Assembly: GCA_009617715.1 (NCBI GenBank)
Contig: VTFK01000011.1
Span: 620,001 to 684,000, forward strand
Direction of reading: 5' to 3'
Source: Plectrocnemia conspersa
Taxonomy: Eukaryota > Arthropoda > Insecta > Trichoptera > Polycentropodidae
Length of the DNA stretch: 64,000 nucleotides
Positions 25,102-37,189 of the stretch are shown piece after piece; position 1 is the stretch's first letter; every line of letters begins with the position of its first letter. The notes below the pieces were generated by a model. That model searched no databases. It was not told the origin of the DNA and was given only the letters and a program-made list of their open reading frames with translations. Made by a program: the position numbers and the translations under genes.

Positions 25102-25700
25102 ATGCAAGACAAATGTATAGAATATTTATAAGATAGTATTAATGACTCAAAACCACACACAAAAATTCAAGAGCTTGGAGAAAAGTTAGGCGTTAGTAAT
25201 TTAGTAATAATTATTCATTCAGGACTACCTAAAACCGATAGAAAAGTAATAAAAAGCTGCTTAAATTAGTTTTGGCAAAATAAAAAACGATTTGACAAAA
25301 TTACACTAAAAGAAAAATTATGGTTACTCTTTGTTGGCATTTTACAACTTTTGCCTTCTAGCAAAACCATAACAGTTGAGAGAAATTGTCAAGAATCCGA
25401 CAAATTGCATAAGAGAACTGCGACGTCTGGTCCCCACACAGTTCAATAGAAAAGGACCAATTATTTAACACGACAATGCACGACCACTCATCACACGATT
25501 GCTTCTCCAAAAGTTAAACGAGTTGATCTATGAAATATTGCCTCATCCACCATAACAGATTATCAATTGTTGAAGCATTTAGGCAACTAAAAAGTTTTGA
25601 ACCACTGAGCTAAGAGCCAATTCAGAGATTTTATCGATTACAGAATTTGCCAAGTCTAATGGTGCTTATTTCGAGCAATATTGTTTATTATTAATAAAAG
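25102..25700 (+). pseudogene. Mariner-family transposase remnant
   Basis: Conceptual translation shows a helix-turn-helix-like segment (IQELGEKLGVS) near the start and then a large deletion. It resumes with ELRRLVPTQFNRKGPII, a stop, HDNARPL (second catalytic Asp), LLQKLNELIYEILPHPP, and, after a short deletion and frameshift, TDYQLLKHL (third catalytic Asp). The end is EFAKSNGAYFEQ. The spacing fits a D,D34D mariner once the missing residues are allowed for. Stops and frameshifts make it non-functional. Terminal inverted repeats were not identified. Confidence 0.8.
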
Positions 25701-25704
25701 TATT

Positions 25705-26397
25705 TTATTAAAAATCATACTTTTTAGTAACCTGATAAATTTATAAAATAAAATCACTAGAACTTGATAATATTTTAATAGTTCTTTACTAGACTTGCAT
25801 TTCTTTTATTTTTTAATCGAAGTTTTTACTCCTCTTTTTACATCTTCATATTTGGTCTAAATGATCAGTTTATCAGAGTCAGATTTAGATCTAACAATTG
25901 TTTCTTCTCGAGAATTTATAAAAAAAAATCTCATTTTAAAAGAAAACAGTTGATTTCTCAAACAATTTAATATCCTATTTTTTGTTAAAAATTAAATTTG
26001 TACGAATATTTTGAAACGTTTTACATTCACTTTATTTTTTATACAACTGATTAAAAGAGGTTTCTTCCATGCCAGATGTTTGAAAATATGCAACCTTTTT
26101 TGAAAATTTAAAAAGAGGTCGTATTTTAGTATTTTAATAAAAAAAATTACCATTTAAAATATTTGTTTCTTTGGTAATCCAATACCTTTAAAAATATTAA
26201 TTTAAGAAAAAAATATTTTACGTGGTATCAGCAGATTTCAAAAATCCATGTTGCCATAAAATTAACCCGTCGGCGAACTTAAATCTCGTTTTTGAAATAA
26301 TCCAAAGATATTTTAATCTTTATCCTTTTTAAGATATAAAAAAATGTAAAGCATAAACATCTGTTATTAATAAGTATAAATACGGAAACCCGATTTT
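25705..26397. other. AT-rich intronic spacer
   Basis: Dense stops and long A/T runs between the mariner remnant and the non-LTR element. Nothing recognisable. Confidence 0.5.
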
Positions 26398-27895
26398 TTT
26401 TAGTAACCTGTCGCTCTGTAATCAATCGATCAAAACTTTAATTATTCAGGAAATTTGTTCATTGAGGTTTTTTCTCTTTAATGATTATGATTTAAAAAGT
26501 ATACATTTTTTATCTTATTTACAATATGGATTTAGAAGCAAATCCAATACAAAATACGCTGCTTTTGATTTAATTAATGAAATACAACAACACCTTAATG
26601 ATAAAAATAAAACTTCAGCAATATTTATAGATTTAAAAAAAACTTTTGATACAGTAGATCATAACATATTATTAAAGAAATTAAACCATATTGGAATAGT
26701 TGGACCAACACTAAATTTATTAAGAAGCTATTTAAATAATAGACAACAAGTAGTAGTAATAAATGGTATACAAAGTGAATATGAGGTGGTCAAGTGTGGA
26801 ATTCCACAGGGTTCTATTTTAGGTCCATTACTATTTAATACATAAATGATTTAACTCTATGTAAACTTACAGGAAGGATTCAACTGTATGCTGATGATAC
26901 AGTGTTAATATATAACTCTAAAACATATAAAGACGTGCAAAACAACATGCAGAATGATTTGATCCATATTAATGAATGGATGAGATTAAACAAATTAACA
27001 AATAATTAAAAAAAAACAAATTATATGATATTTAATGATGATATTAATATTTCTCTTTAAATAACTCTCTAATTACAAAAAGTGATAATATAAGATTCTT
27101 AGGTCTGCTGTTGGATAAAGATTTAAATTTTTATAATCATATTGATTATATAATAAAAAAAAATTTACCAATGTCAAAAATTTTATACAGGTTTCAAAAT
27201 ATTTTATCATATAAAACTAGATTAAGCAAACATTCATAGTCATCTAACATATATGTCTTATGTCTGGGGGTTTACAAGTAAATTTAAAATAAAATCACTT
27301 GATTCAAAATAGTGCCATAAAAAATTTATGAATTTACCGTTTGATACTCATACAAAGACATATGTGAAAACAAAAATTTTAATATAACTATTTAAAAATA
27401 AATTAAAATGATAACAAAAAAAAAATGTTAGAGGGAAAATCAACTATAAATTAAATTTAAAATTAGAAAAGAACAACACAAATATGTAATTTTGCATAAT
27501 TAACATCCCTCAACCAAAAAGTTTGGAACAAAATTCTTTAAAAAATATATAGCTTTTTAAAACATTAATGATTTTACCAATATCAACCAGAAATAACTTT
27601 AAAGAAATAAGAAAATATTTTTTAAAAAAATTCATCGAACTTTAAAAAAAAAAAAAAATGTGTGTATATGTTTATGTTTGTATATTTATATGTATATATG
27701 CATATGTATGAATGTATGTATATGTGTATGTACATTCTTATAATTTGTTATACTTATTATTTTGATAAGAGTTTAAATATGTTTATTTTTCATATTTAAC
27801 ATAAAACTGTAATAAAATGTAACCGTAGAATGAGTAATTTTATACTCATGCGGAATTACGTTAATAAATAAATAATAATAAAAAAAAAAAAAAAA
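26398..27895 (+). mobile_element. 5'-truncated non-LTR retrotransposon with poly(A) tail
   Basis: The element begins inside the reverse-transcriptase domain. An ORF at 26462-26845 carries motif A (FIDLKKTFDTVDHNILLKKL) and motif B (GIPQGSILGPLLF). After a frameshift near 26840 the next frame gives INDL and YADDT, the catalytic Asp pair. Downstream frames are broken by stops. The 3' region has TATG/TGTA-rich low-complexity sequence (about 27660-27735) and ends in taataataa plus a poly(A) run to about 27895. No endonuclease or ORF1 is present. The clade is uncertain; the sequence is Jockey/CR1-like. It is inactive. Confidence 0.8.
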
Positions 27896-27899
27896 TAGA

Positions 27900-29835
27900 T
27901 ATATTTAATCTACATTAATATACCGTGCTTTAATAATTACATATCGATGGCTTTGTGTAAATATGCTAACTCTACTTTTGGGTGAAAATTACTTAACAAT
28001 GTCATATTGTACCTTTAATCGTAATACACATGCTCAAAAATCTGTCAAACACTTCACACTTTAGATATTGTTTTATTTTTATAAAAAATGAAAAAGCGAA
28101 AGGATAAGATAAGAACCCAGATCTCTAATGTCAATAGTCAATTTATTTTAACAGTGAGATTTCTCACATCTGAAATGTGAGAAATCTCACTGTATAAAAC
28201 ATCTAATTATGGATTCATAATTATCGTTAATCGTAGTGATTCTAGAATTGTATTATTTTATCAAAATGCGCATAATAATAAATAAATAATAATTATGGGC
28301 AATAATATTGTATAAATTATTACGACGAGTAAAATTGAAGTACGATATAGAATTTTGTATTAGTTTTGTTGATTAAGTATAGGTGTAAACTAACATAAAA
28401 AAAAGTTATAGTCAACACTAAATAACAAAATATTATTTATGGTTTTTATAACAGCCGATGGGAAATTGCAATTTTATTTATAATTTTAAATATTCTACGA
28501 TTCCACATATTGCATCAAAGTGAAATAAAAGATTAAAAAATATAAAAATGAATGGTGCTTAAAAAAAAATACTTATTTTCTGTGAAAATATTAAAAAATA
28601 TTAATTATAAGAATTACAGTAATGAAAAATGAAGCTGAATAGAAAACTTAAGCCTTATGTATATGTTTATTAAATATTTAATCCAAAATAATGGATTTAG
28701 GAAATGTAATACTGTTTAATTAAATTTATAATTTAAAATTATGTGAGTTCTGTTTATTTGCAAATGAACTTTCGTATTATCATCCTCTTGAATTAAATGG
28801 AAACATATGTGTATTAGTAGTGCTTATTACTAAAACACTACAACATTACAGAACTTGAGTGTATGTCGACTACTGGTAAAACTTTTTTGTATTATTTCAT
28901 CCGAATATTTCAATTTAAATATTGAAGTGTGGTAAATGCCACGTGTCAATCGGTAATAGACTCTTGATTCCTAATCTATTCCAAAGTAGGAAACATAAAA
29001 ATAAACGATCGTAGATTAGACGTTATAACTACGCGGAAAATTTTTATATTACCAGAAAATTTATCATGTGTGTAATGATATTAAAAAATAGCTTTAATCG
29101 ATATTCCATTAAACTTTTCTCATACTGATGTGATGTGTTTCACGTTAATTTTTTACGAAAATTTATATCGTGCGTTCTCTCTATTGTTAACGAGAAACCA
29201 GTTTAACAAAAGCCTTTGTAATAATTTTGCAGAACGAATATATTATTAAACTTTAACAAGAGCCGCGCCCGTTTCGCCGAATGAAATGGCTATAACACAA
29301 AATAAATTTGTTTTGGCGAAAATTGGTTCGGGTGTGTGTAGTTCTTTTATGTTATTTTATCAACAGTGCAGCCGACGTTCAATCAACAGATAAAATGTTG
29401 TTGATGTTTTTTTTAATGCCATAGAACTATAAAGATAACTCTCGGAAAATCATTTTCTATGAAAACTGTCTATTGAGCTTTAATATAAAATTTAAAATTA
29501 AGGAATTTAAGTCGTGTTTATCTTTAAAAATATTTTATTCAAATGAAAAATATTTTTTTATTAGCATACTTGGTATAATGTATTGTTCGTAAAACACGAC
29601 GAATAAAAACTAATGTAGCGATGTGATATATTATTTTAAAATCTTTGTAAAACATATGATTTGAGATTCTGTAAATATCACTAAGTATTGTTGTAATCAG
29701 TCATTAACTAAATATATATTAAATATTAAAAAGTTTTATTATAATATTTTTTTTTTATTGAATTACTTCAAAATTTTATTACATTGAATATAAAAATATT
29801 TAGATTCAAATTTACTTTTATAAAGTTCGCAAAGC
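27900..29835. other. AT-rich intronic stretch with one perfect hairpin
   Basis: No ORF or TE protein. At 28151-28169 and 28175-28193 a 19-bp perfect inverted repeat (acagtgagatttctcacat and its complement) encloses a 5-nt loop. A mild GC rise occurs near 28930-29340 without further features. Confidence 0.5.
28151..28193. repeat. Perfect 19-bp stem-loop
   Basis: The arms are fully complementary around the loop ctgaa. The stem is shorter than an average pre-miRNA, and no extended flanking pairing was seen. It may be a MITE relic. Confidence 0.8.
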
Positions 29836-29839
29836 TATT

Positions 29840-30240
29840 GTGTTAGTTCAGATTATTGAATGTTTTCCCGATGGAAGTGCATAAGCACATTGGCGGAAAA
29901 AGCTCAAGCACAGCACTTTAGCTCACTTAACATCCGTTCCAGAATTTATATTCCCCGGGATACCGCACCACAACGCCAGGAGAAAGTTTTTTCAACACGT
30001 TATCTCCATTATTCGCTTGCATCAAAGTATCGCAGTAAGATAGCACGACGTTTCAACTTAACGTTCGCACACAATCGCATCTAAGCCACTCTCAACTAAA
30101 AATACAATGTTGCTACATTAAAATAATTTAAATTTTGCACACAAAATTCCTTAAGGCGGACTTATCGTCGTTTGATCCCCAACACTTCAACTATCGCCGA
30201 CCTTCATAGTTTAATATGCAATATTACGGGGCTGTGGTGT
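29840..30240. other. GC-richer intronic island
   Basis: A raised-GC block with a 74-codon ORF of no recognisable type. A separate small patch at about 30665-30760 includes a gagcggtgggggagatgc run. No coding signature in either. Confidence 0.3.
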
Positions 30241-30249
30241 AAGCCTGCG

Positions 30250-32150
30250 AAACTGTTAAGCCAACTTTGTACTACTTTGATAGTTACTGGAACATTATTG
30301 ACCATTATTACTAATCTCATATAATACATGGGATTTTCAGTTCTCGCAATTGCTCTCACTGTTATATTATGCGAATATAGTACATATTACGTGAGACTTT
30401 CATAATAAACATGAATATAAACAAAGGTATGTATTTTAATACAACAGCATATTATAATTCATTTTATTATAATATACGCACTATAAAATAGGATGCAAAT
30501 TTGTATGTAAAAATATTTTAATTTAATTTGCATCAATAGTAATAAAATTGGTTTTAAACTCTATTTTTTTATTTAAAAAATCGTATACACTTTCATTATT
30601 TTTTCAATTCAGTGCAAGAACACAAAAATAAGGTAATGAAAAAATAATTATAATAAGTTTTGTGACTTCGCAGCCAGTAAAACAGACTATGAATGGCGAG
30701 ATCGTTATTCTCTGAGCGGTGGGGGAGATGCAGGCGCAGGGATGATGTCCGTGAATATATTCGTTAAATTATAATGAAAATCGAAAAATACAGTTTGAAT
30801 AATAAATACAACTTCATACACACAAAATATAATGTTATAAAAAAGCATTTAAAAGTTCCAAAACTATATATTTTATTTTTCAAAGAGATTTAAACTTTAA
30901 TTCTATACAATATAACTTTAAATATTCCTGTGGCTGGAAATACTATAACTCGGTATTTTATGTTAAAAATATAAAAAATTCCTTAAATTGAACATTATTC
31001 GTATTCATTTGAAAAAGACAACAATCACAACTAGATATTCGGAAAGTCCACAGCTGCATATTATTTACTCGGAAATATATGTAACTTTTATAGTTACAGA
31101 AATTACAAATTGTTTTTTTTTTATATTATATTATAGTTTGTCGGCTATTAGTTGTTATGGGTATGATTGTTATAAATAAGATGACTCGAAAAAGATAAAT
31201 AAAAGAAAAACGGACACAATTGAATTGAATATATCTGTAAATCGGAGAGAAGAAGTGGAATAAGAAGCTGCATTTTTAAAATACACAAAAGCTTGATGAT
31301 AAATAAAAAATGTTTCACTTCAAATATAAATAATACTAAACAAGTACTTGGACACATAATTATATAATGAATTGAATATGCAACGCGAATAACGTTGTAA
31401 GTCTAAATTAGGATTTTGATTGAATAACGTTATATGACTGATTCTGCGATTTCAACCAACTTCTTCAAAATATAAAAAAAATCTGGCAAAATATCTACCG
31501 GAAAATGAAAACTTATTAAATATAAAAAAAATGTAACGTTCTTAACTTTTTATTCGTTGTTTTGTTAAAAAATGTTATCGTTTTTAAATATTTTTTGTCA
31601 ATTTCTTTTAATAAATCTTTTTAAAATACCACTATTGTATTTAATTTTAAAATTATGTATTTGTAGATAAGTTTTCGACAAATGTTATAAATGATCTATA
31701 AGTACGAAAATATATATAATAGATACTAGTTAAGTATGAAAATGCTTTCTGATGAATAAATTGTGAAATATAGTATTATAATAATCCAAAAATAAATGTA
31801 TGTAAATCTGTTAATTAATTTTTCCCCTCCTGTAAAGTTCACTATTTACGTATTTAAGACTTACAACGTTATTCGCGTCACATATTCCATTGTCAAAAAA
31901 GCAAGCAAATACATTCGGATTGGATTCTTTACAACTTCTGTACTATCACTGATTGAAATAAAGCAATGCTAAAATTCACATTGTTTGTAATTATCACTGA
32001 TTGAATTATAAAATATCATGTCCAAATATCCATCATTGATCTATTCTATTCTGCGCTATTTTACATTATTGCTATCCTGCAAATATTTGAACTAATTAAA
32101 TACAACACAATGTATAACGATGTAATATCGCGTTCCTATGATCGTTGTAT
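30250..32150. other. AT-rich intronic desert
   Basis: Apart from the patch at about 30665-30760 this is AT-rich with dense stops. No gene, TE protein or strong repeat is seen. Confidence 0.5.
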
Positions 32151-32690
32151 CGAATTAATTAATCGAAATTAATTAACGGCGGCCCTTCGACGTTTTCGAG
32201 TCTGCGGTTTTCGTCCAGGGCCGGATTGAACCGTTCCCGAATTTGGCTTCAAGCAACCCACGAGAGGAGAAGAAAGGGCAAAGCGTTTTCGATAAAGGCG
32301 CGTGTATCCGCTCAATTAGCGGATCTCGCAAACGGAACTATTAATTTTAATTCCGGTCCGGTCAATTAGGGCATTATCCGAACCCCTGGTTTAAAACCGG
32401 TTGGACCGGGACAGTGCAAAAAGGCGCGGTTTTGTGCAAATTTATCGCGGCGCTAAATCACCGGCGTAAAATCAGGCTTAGGGTCGTTTATGACCGGTTC
32501 GGAAAATATCGGAAACGTAATCCTAAAATGTAGCCGGAAAAACCGGTGCTGTTTATTGAGAGGACATTTTTCAGGTTTTGAGCTGCAGTCGATGAAACGC
32601 GATGCCGTTCCGGACGAACGTCCCTGCAATGATTCGGCTTATCTGATGAAAACCGAAATCGTATGCATGTAGCCTGAATCGAATCGAATT
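32150..32690. other. GC-rich intronic island, one of the strongest
   Basis: The contrast in composition is especially clear here. The left edge carries paired ttaattaat and attaattaac words, homeodomain-like AT cores, followed by GC-rich sequence with several ccgg words. A 60-codon ORF inside has no domain. Among the best candidates for a conserved enhancer-like element (inference). Confidence 0.4.
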
Positions 32691-33604
32691 TTTACCACTT
32701 TGCACGACAATTTTTTTGTATATAGAGAAAAAATATATTGACTAGTGGTTTTAAATATGTTAATAAGAATGAAAATATAACGCCTTTATTGCACCTACAC
32801 TCCCGATCATTAAGCAAGGCCACTCGCTCTTATTATTGCAATTTTTAATGAATCAAAATAAAAATCTCGCCAGCATCTCATTCTAAAGGTTGAAATTATC
32901 ATATTAAAATACAATATTAAGCGATGCTAAGCACTTATGTAAATGTTGAACGGTTATTTTGACTAATAATAACTCAGGGTTGAAATATTCAAGCGCTTGC
33001 GTGGGTGGAGTATTTTGGAAAACGTTCGAACAATGCGATAAAGCCGTTAAATATTTATCGTTACAATATAAATGGTTTTATTACACAATGTAGGTATGAT
33101 ATAATGTATATATTATAATATACGTACATAGGAATACGACGAGATACCAGAGAGAACTAGAGGCGTTCTCATAACAATTGCGAAACTAACAATAGTCTCA
33201 CTTATCTGAAAGTTCCATTGTAGCCGCGATTGTTTACGCCACAGAAATACGCAAAACCTTGCGTATGCTTAGTAAGATTTTAAATTAATTAAAATTTTTA
33301 TTTAATAATATAAAGTTAGTATAACACAGTTTAAATATTCTTCACTCATCCCTTAAAGGTTAATTGCCATATGGCTTTTAAATTGCTTATTTGTAGTAAT
33401 GTGCGTTAATCTATTAAAATACAATAAACATTAGGATTATTTTTAAAAATTACACATTTTTTTACAAATGCGGGCTAAAATCCTAATCCTAAAAAAATAT
33501 GCGTTACTGTTTACTTGTTATGCGCTAATCATGTCAGCAAATATTATTTAACAAAATTTAAATTAAATATTATTTCATTTCCATCATAATAAGTATATGA
33601 ACCA

Positions 33605-33785
33605 TTGATTTTAAAAGTGGGACGAGTCCATTTGGCAAAATTATAAGAAATTATTTTAAAATTTCTCTTTTTAATCAATTCACAATCATATCTTTAAATA
33701 AAAGTGTAATTTTTTTACTAGTAATTTATTTAGCTCATTGATAATAATTGTTGGTTGATTTTAAAAGTGAGGCAAGTCCACTAAA
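33605..33785 (+). repeat. Direct repeat of a 25-30-bp word
   Basis: The word tgattttaaaagtg followed by g.c.agtcca appears at about 33608 and again at about 33755, with AT-rich sequence between. It lies just upstream of the coding remnant at 33900-34510 and may belong to the terminal region of that element. Confidence 0.4.
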
Positions 33786-33899
33786 AATAAAATAATTTTC
33801 ATAAAAATTGAAAAACGTGCTATGTTAGTAAGTTTCCATAGTTAGTCTTATAGATTAATGGTTATACACAGAAGTGCGCTAAGAGAGGAATGCGATCGA

Positions 33900-34510
33900 G
33901 AAATTACACGGGAATGCATAGGACTTATTTAGATACCAGAGAAGCAAAAATTTTACTATGCAAAAGATTTTTTAATATATCTAAAGGAAGAGTGGATCGT
34001 GCTCTCAATGCAACAAAATTTTAAAGAATATTTTCGTGGTAAAATTAAAGATTCTTCTAAGAAAACCAATAAGGAAGAAGTAAAACGCGTAAAGGAACTT
34101 ATTGAGAGTTTTCCTTAATCAGAAAGTCTCACAATCCAAATAGAAAGCATTTAAACTTTAAATTAATAATAATAAAAATTTACAATTTATATGTTGATAA
34201 ATGTTAAAAAAAGAACATTTATGGGAATATTTTTAACAAAGAATTTAATTTGAATATTTTTACCAAAGAATTTAATTTGCACATATATTCGCTCAATATG
34301 CAAATTAAATCTGATGAAATAACATGTACTTTATTTAAAAGATACCGAACTAGCTAGAAACGCTTCACAAGAAGATGAAGCTCTAGCCTCAAAAAACATA
34401 GAAATATATTTTGCTTTTACATTTGATTTGCAAAAATATAAAAGAAACCAAACCATAAAATAACAGTTTCGTTTTCATACTATAAACGAAACATGTATGT
34501 TTAAAGTTCA
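33900..34510 (+). pseudogene. Remnant of a repetitive, probably transposon-derived insect protein family
   Basis: Shifting plus-strand frames give ordered blocks of a protein family that is highly repeated in insect genomes. These are KRFFNISKGRVDRAL, then EYFRGKIKDSSKKTNKEEVK with VKELIESFP, NRKHLN with YNLYVDKC, FNKEFNL, SDEITCTLF, EDEALASKNIEI with FTFDLQK, and TVSFSYYKRNMYV. Many stops and frameshifts break it. A 27-bp in-frame tandem duplication (34226-34252, 34253-34279) repeats the FNKEFNL block. I recall such proteins as uncharacterised and transposase-like but cannot name the transposon class. Confidence 0.6.
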
Positions 34511-34679
34511 ATGTTTAAATCTAAAAAGTCGTTAATTAATAAAAGCCTTTAACACGACAGATTAAAAATTAAATTAAAAAAAATTAAAATTGCCATTCAA
34601 AATTGATTTTAGAATTTTAATCAATGTATTTTATGCAGAAATATTTCGACAAAAATACTAAAACATTATTGAAAATATA

Positions 34680-34740
34680 CTTTTCATAATAAGCACACGC
34701 CCCCACTTTGTGCGCCGGCGATGCATTTAGGGCAAATACA
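34680..34740. other. Small GC-rich patch of unknown origin
   Basis: A short cacacgcccccactttgtgc patch followed by gccggcgatgcatttaggg stands out in AT-rich DNA. It is reminiscent of the G/C-rich ends of hAT-like elements, but no partner end was found. Confidence 0.2.
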
Positions 34741-36480
34741 AAATATTTTTTGTACTAATAATAAATCAAATTTTACAGTTCAACTTTAGTCACTTTCAAA
34801 CGGCAAGTAAATATTTATCTTAGAGCAGTCTTCGCGCAACATACTAAATATTATTATTATTAGAATAATAAATCGCAATATCAGTTATTTGTCCAATAAA
34901 ACAAATAATCAAATAGAAAAACATACATTTGGTATGTAAATAATAAGACTTTTATTCTTAGGTTCTTAAATTTTTTTTGCGAAAATTAAAATTTACTTTT
35001 ACTGATATCATAGAGAGCTACAATAATAAAGTCAGATATTATATTTATTAAAAAATACATAGAGTATATTTTACTGATTTTTAAAAATTGACACTTACAT
35101 TGAATGATAAATCAAATGACGTGAAAAAACAAATGACGTATACGAGTCTTTATGATACTGAACTCAAGCATGAGTCATGTGTCATGCGTTTTCTCTTATT
35201 AAACAAATACTGCGATACCATCAAGCTTGCTTTTATCTGATAATTAGAGATGGTAGTATACTATTTCTACGTACTATCAAATGAAAAATAAATTATATTT
35301 TACTTCATATTTTTGTGAAAAAAATCGTCTTATCTTATTGCGACTCAATGCAATGAGACATTGCCTTATTGGGGAACGTGAATTTTTTTTATGAAATGTA
35401 TGAAACATAAATATTTATTTCATATAAAAAATAATATTTTATGTTACACTTCTTAAGCAAAAATAAATTTCAGGGTCAAACCGTCTGGCAAGGTAAACAT
35501 AAAACCAATCCAACCACAAGAAATCGAAACATCCCGTTTGATAGTTCATCAAATAACAAAGTTGTTCAACCTAAGATTCTGTATGTTATGGCAAAATTTA
35601 AAACTAAAATTGTTACGGTATAAATTAGATAACACAGTAATCAAAGAACTTCCAAAAATATCATCCATTAACTTAAGAACATATTTACCGGGTATTTGTT
35701 ATTTTGAAATTTCTTGATCATTTGGAAAACCGCAATGATTCACAAATTAAGAAATTAGGAAAAAAAGCTACCATTCGAAATAATTATCATTATATCAGTT
35801 AATTGTAAAATAATTGGAAAAAAAAATATTGTTGTACTTTAAAAGAATCTGTGAGATATAAAATCATGAAGGAATAAATATGTATTTTTTATTCCTAATA
35901 TTTTGTGTAAATTGAAAATAGTTGCAGTAGTTACAAACCAGTTATTGATAATTTAATAATATGTATGCTTAAATGCTTCTATACATTTTTGTATAAACGA
36001 TTTATAAAAAACATTCGTTTATAATATAATACAATTTGCACTCACCAAATTTTTCGACGTCCTTTTTCTGCTTCAACTGTCACAAACACTACACTTATAA
36101 ACCACACTATATCACTATTTATATTTATTATTATTAATTACACTTTTTTATCGATTTCAATATTTTTCGATACGTATAAAAACACTTTCACAAAACACAT
36201 ATTTCTCCCCATTTTTTATTTTTATTGTCTGCTCATTATTCAGCTAATCCGAAAGCCTTTCTGGTGGATCGACAGCACGGACACGTCAAGATTTGATAGA
36301 AACTGGTGAAATGTCTTTAAAATCGATATATTCCAATAAATTCTGCATCCATTCTTTAGCCTTACTCAAAAGAAAAAATCTTAGACTTTAATTTTGATGT
36401 TACGATTAAAATGTTGATAGACACTGAACGAATAAAACAATGCGCATTGAAATAAATGAAAAAACAAAAAAATGTTTATT

Positions 36481-37040
36481 CTATTGTTTTTCAAAATATT
36501 TAATAACTAGGTCGTTTTGTTTTTTTCCCGTGTCTATTATCTGGCTGTTATGAAAAGTAGATATCATTCTTAAATATCTTTTCTTATTTTCTTTCCATAT
36601 TTGGATGAGCGTTTTACCTTTTTTGCCATGTTTCATCTGTAGAGGCCTTAATTTCATATTTTTGAGATTCTGGTAAACGGATTGTTTCACAAAGTTCTGT
36701 TTTTCAAAATAAATATTTTGCGAGTTAAACGCCATTTTAAAAAATTGTCAGCATTAACACGGCGCCACTTGTCCAGATACTGATTTAGTACATGTTTACT
36801 AATCTTCCTTTATTTCTGGTGTTGGTATAATTTGCAATTACAAATAAAATCGGTATCTGATTCGTAAACCATTCTATTTAAAATTCCATATTTTGTCCAG
36901 GACTGAATATCCGAAAAATAAGTCTACCTAACCATGGAATCATTTCCTCATCCAGGGAAAGGTTTTAATTTGATTTTTAACTATCATTGAATTTGCCTAA
37001 AGAGTAATTAACAATTTATTTAATTTTCGCCAGCTTATTT
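36481..37040 (-). pseudogene. PiggyBac-like transposase remnant
   Basis: Reading the minus strand from 37040 downward in shifting frames gives NYSLGKFND, NLSLDEEMIPW with GRLIFR (the first catalytic Asp region), MVYESDTDFICN, LNQYLDKWRRVNADNFLKW (the second Asp region, DNF), TLCETIRLPES, and finally MISTFHNSQIIDTGKK near 36510. These match the order of blocks in DDE_Tnp_1_7 piggyBac transposases. Several frameshifts and stops break it. A cysteine-rich CPCCRSTRKAF-like stretch at about 36255-36290 on the same strand could be a relic of the C-terminal zinc-binding region, but this is weak. TTAA-flanked ends were not identified. Confidence 0.75.
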
Positions 37041-37189
37041 GAAATTGTTGCATTTTTTAACAAAATGCAAAAAAGTTAAAATTTGTTAATAATTGTTATA
37101 AATTGGCCACTTCTTCAATGCTTTTATTGAGAAAAACTTGTTCCTCTGGAATACATTCAAAATATTGACTATCGCTTGTCTTCTGAGAT

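Noticed and set aside
34680..34740. G/C-rich patch as a hAT transposon end
   Set aside because: No inverted partner, target duplication or hAT transposase blocks nearby.
35441..35760. Coding-like stretch (NPTTRNRNIPF region) as a second piggyBac-type N-terminus
   Set aside because: The resemblance is limited to a few residues, the frames break quickly and no catalytic block follows.
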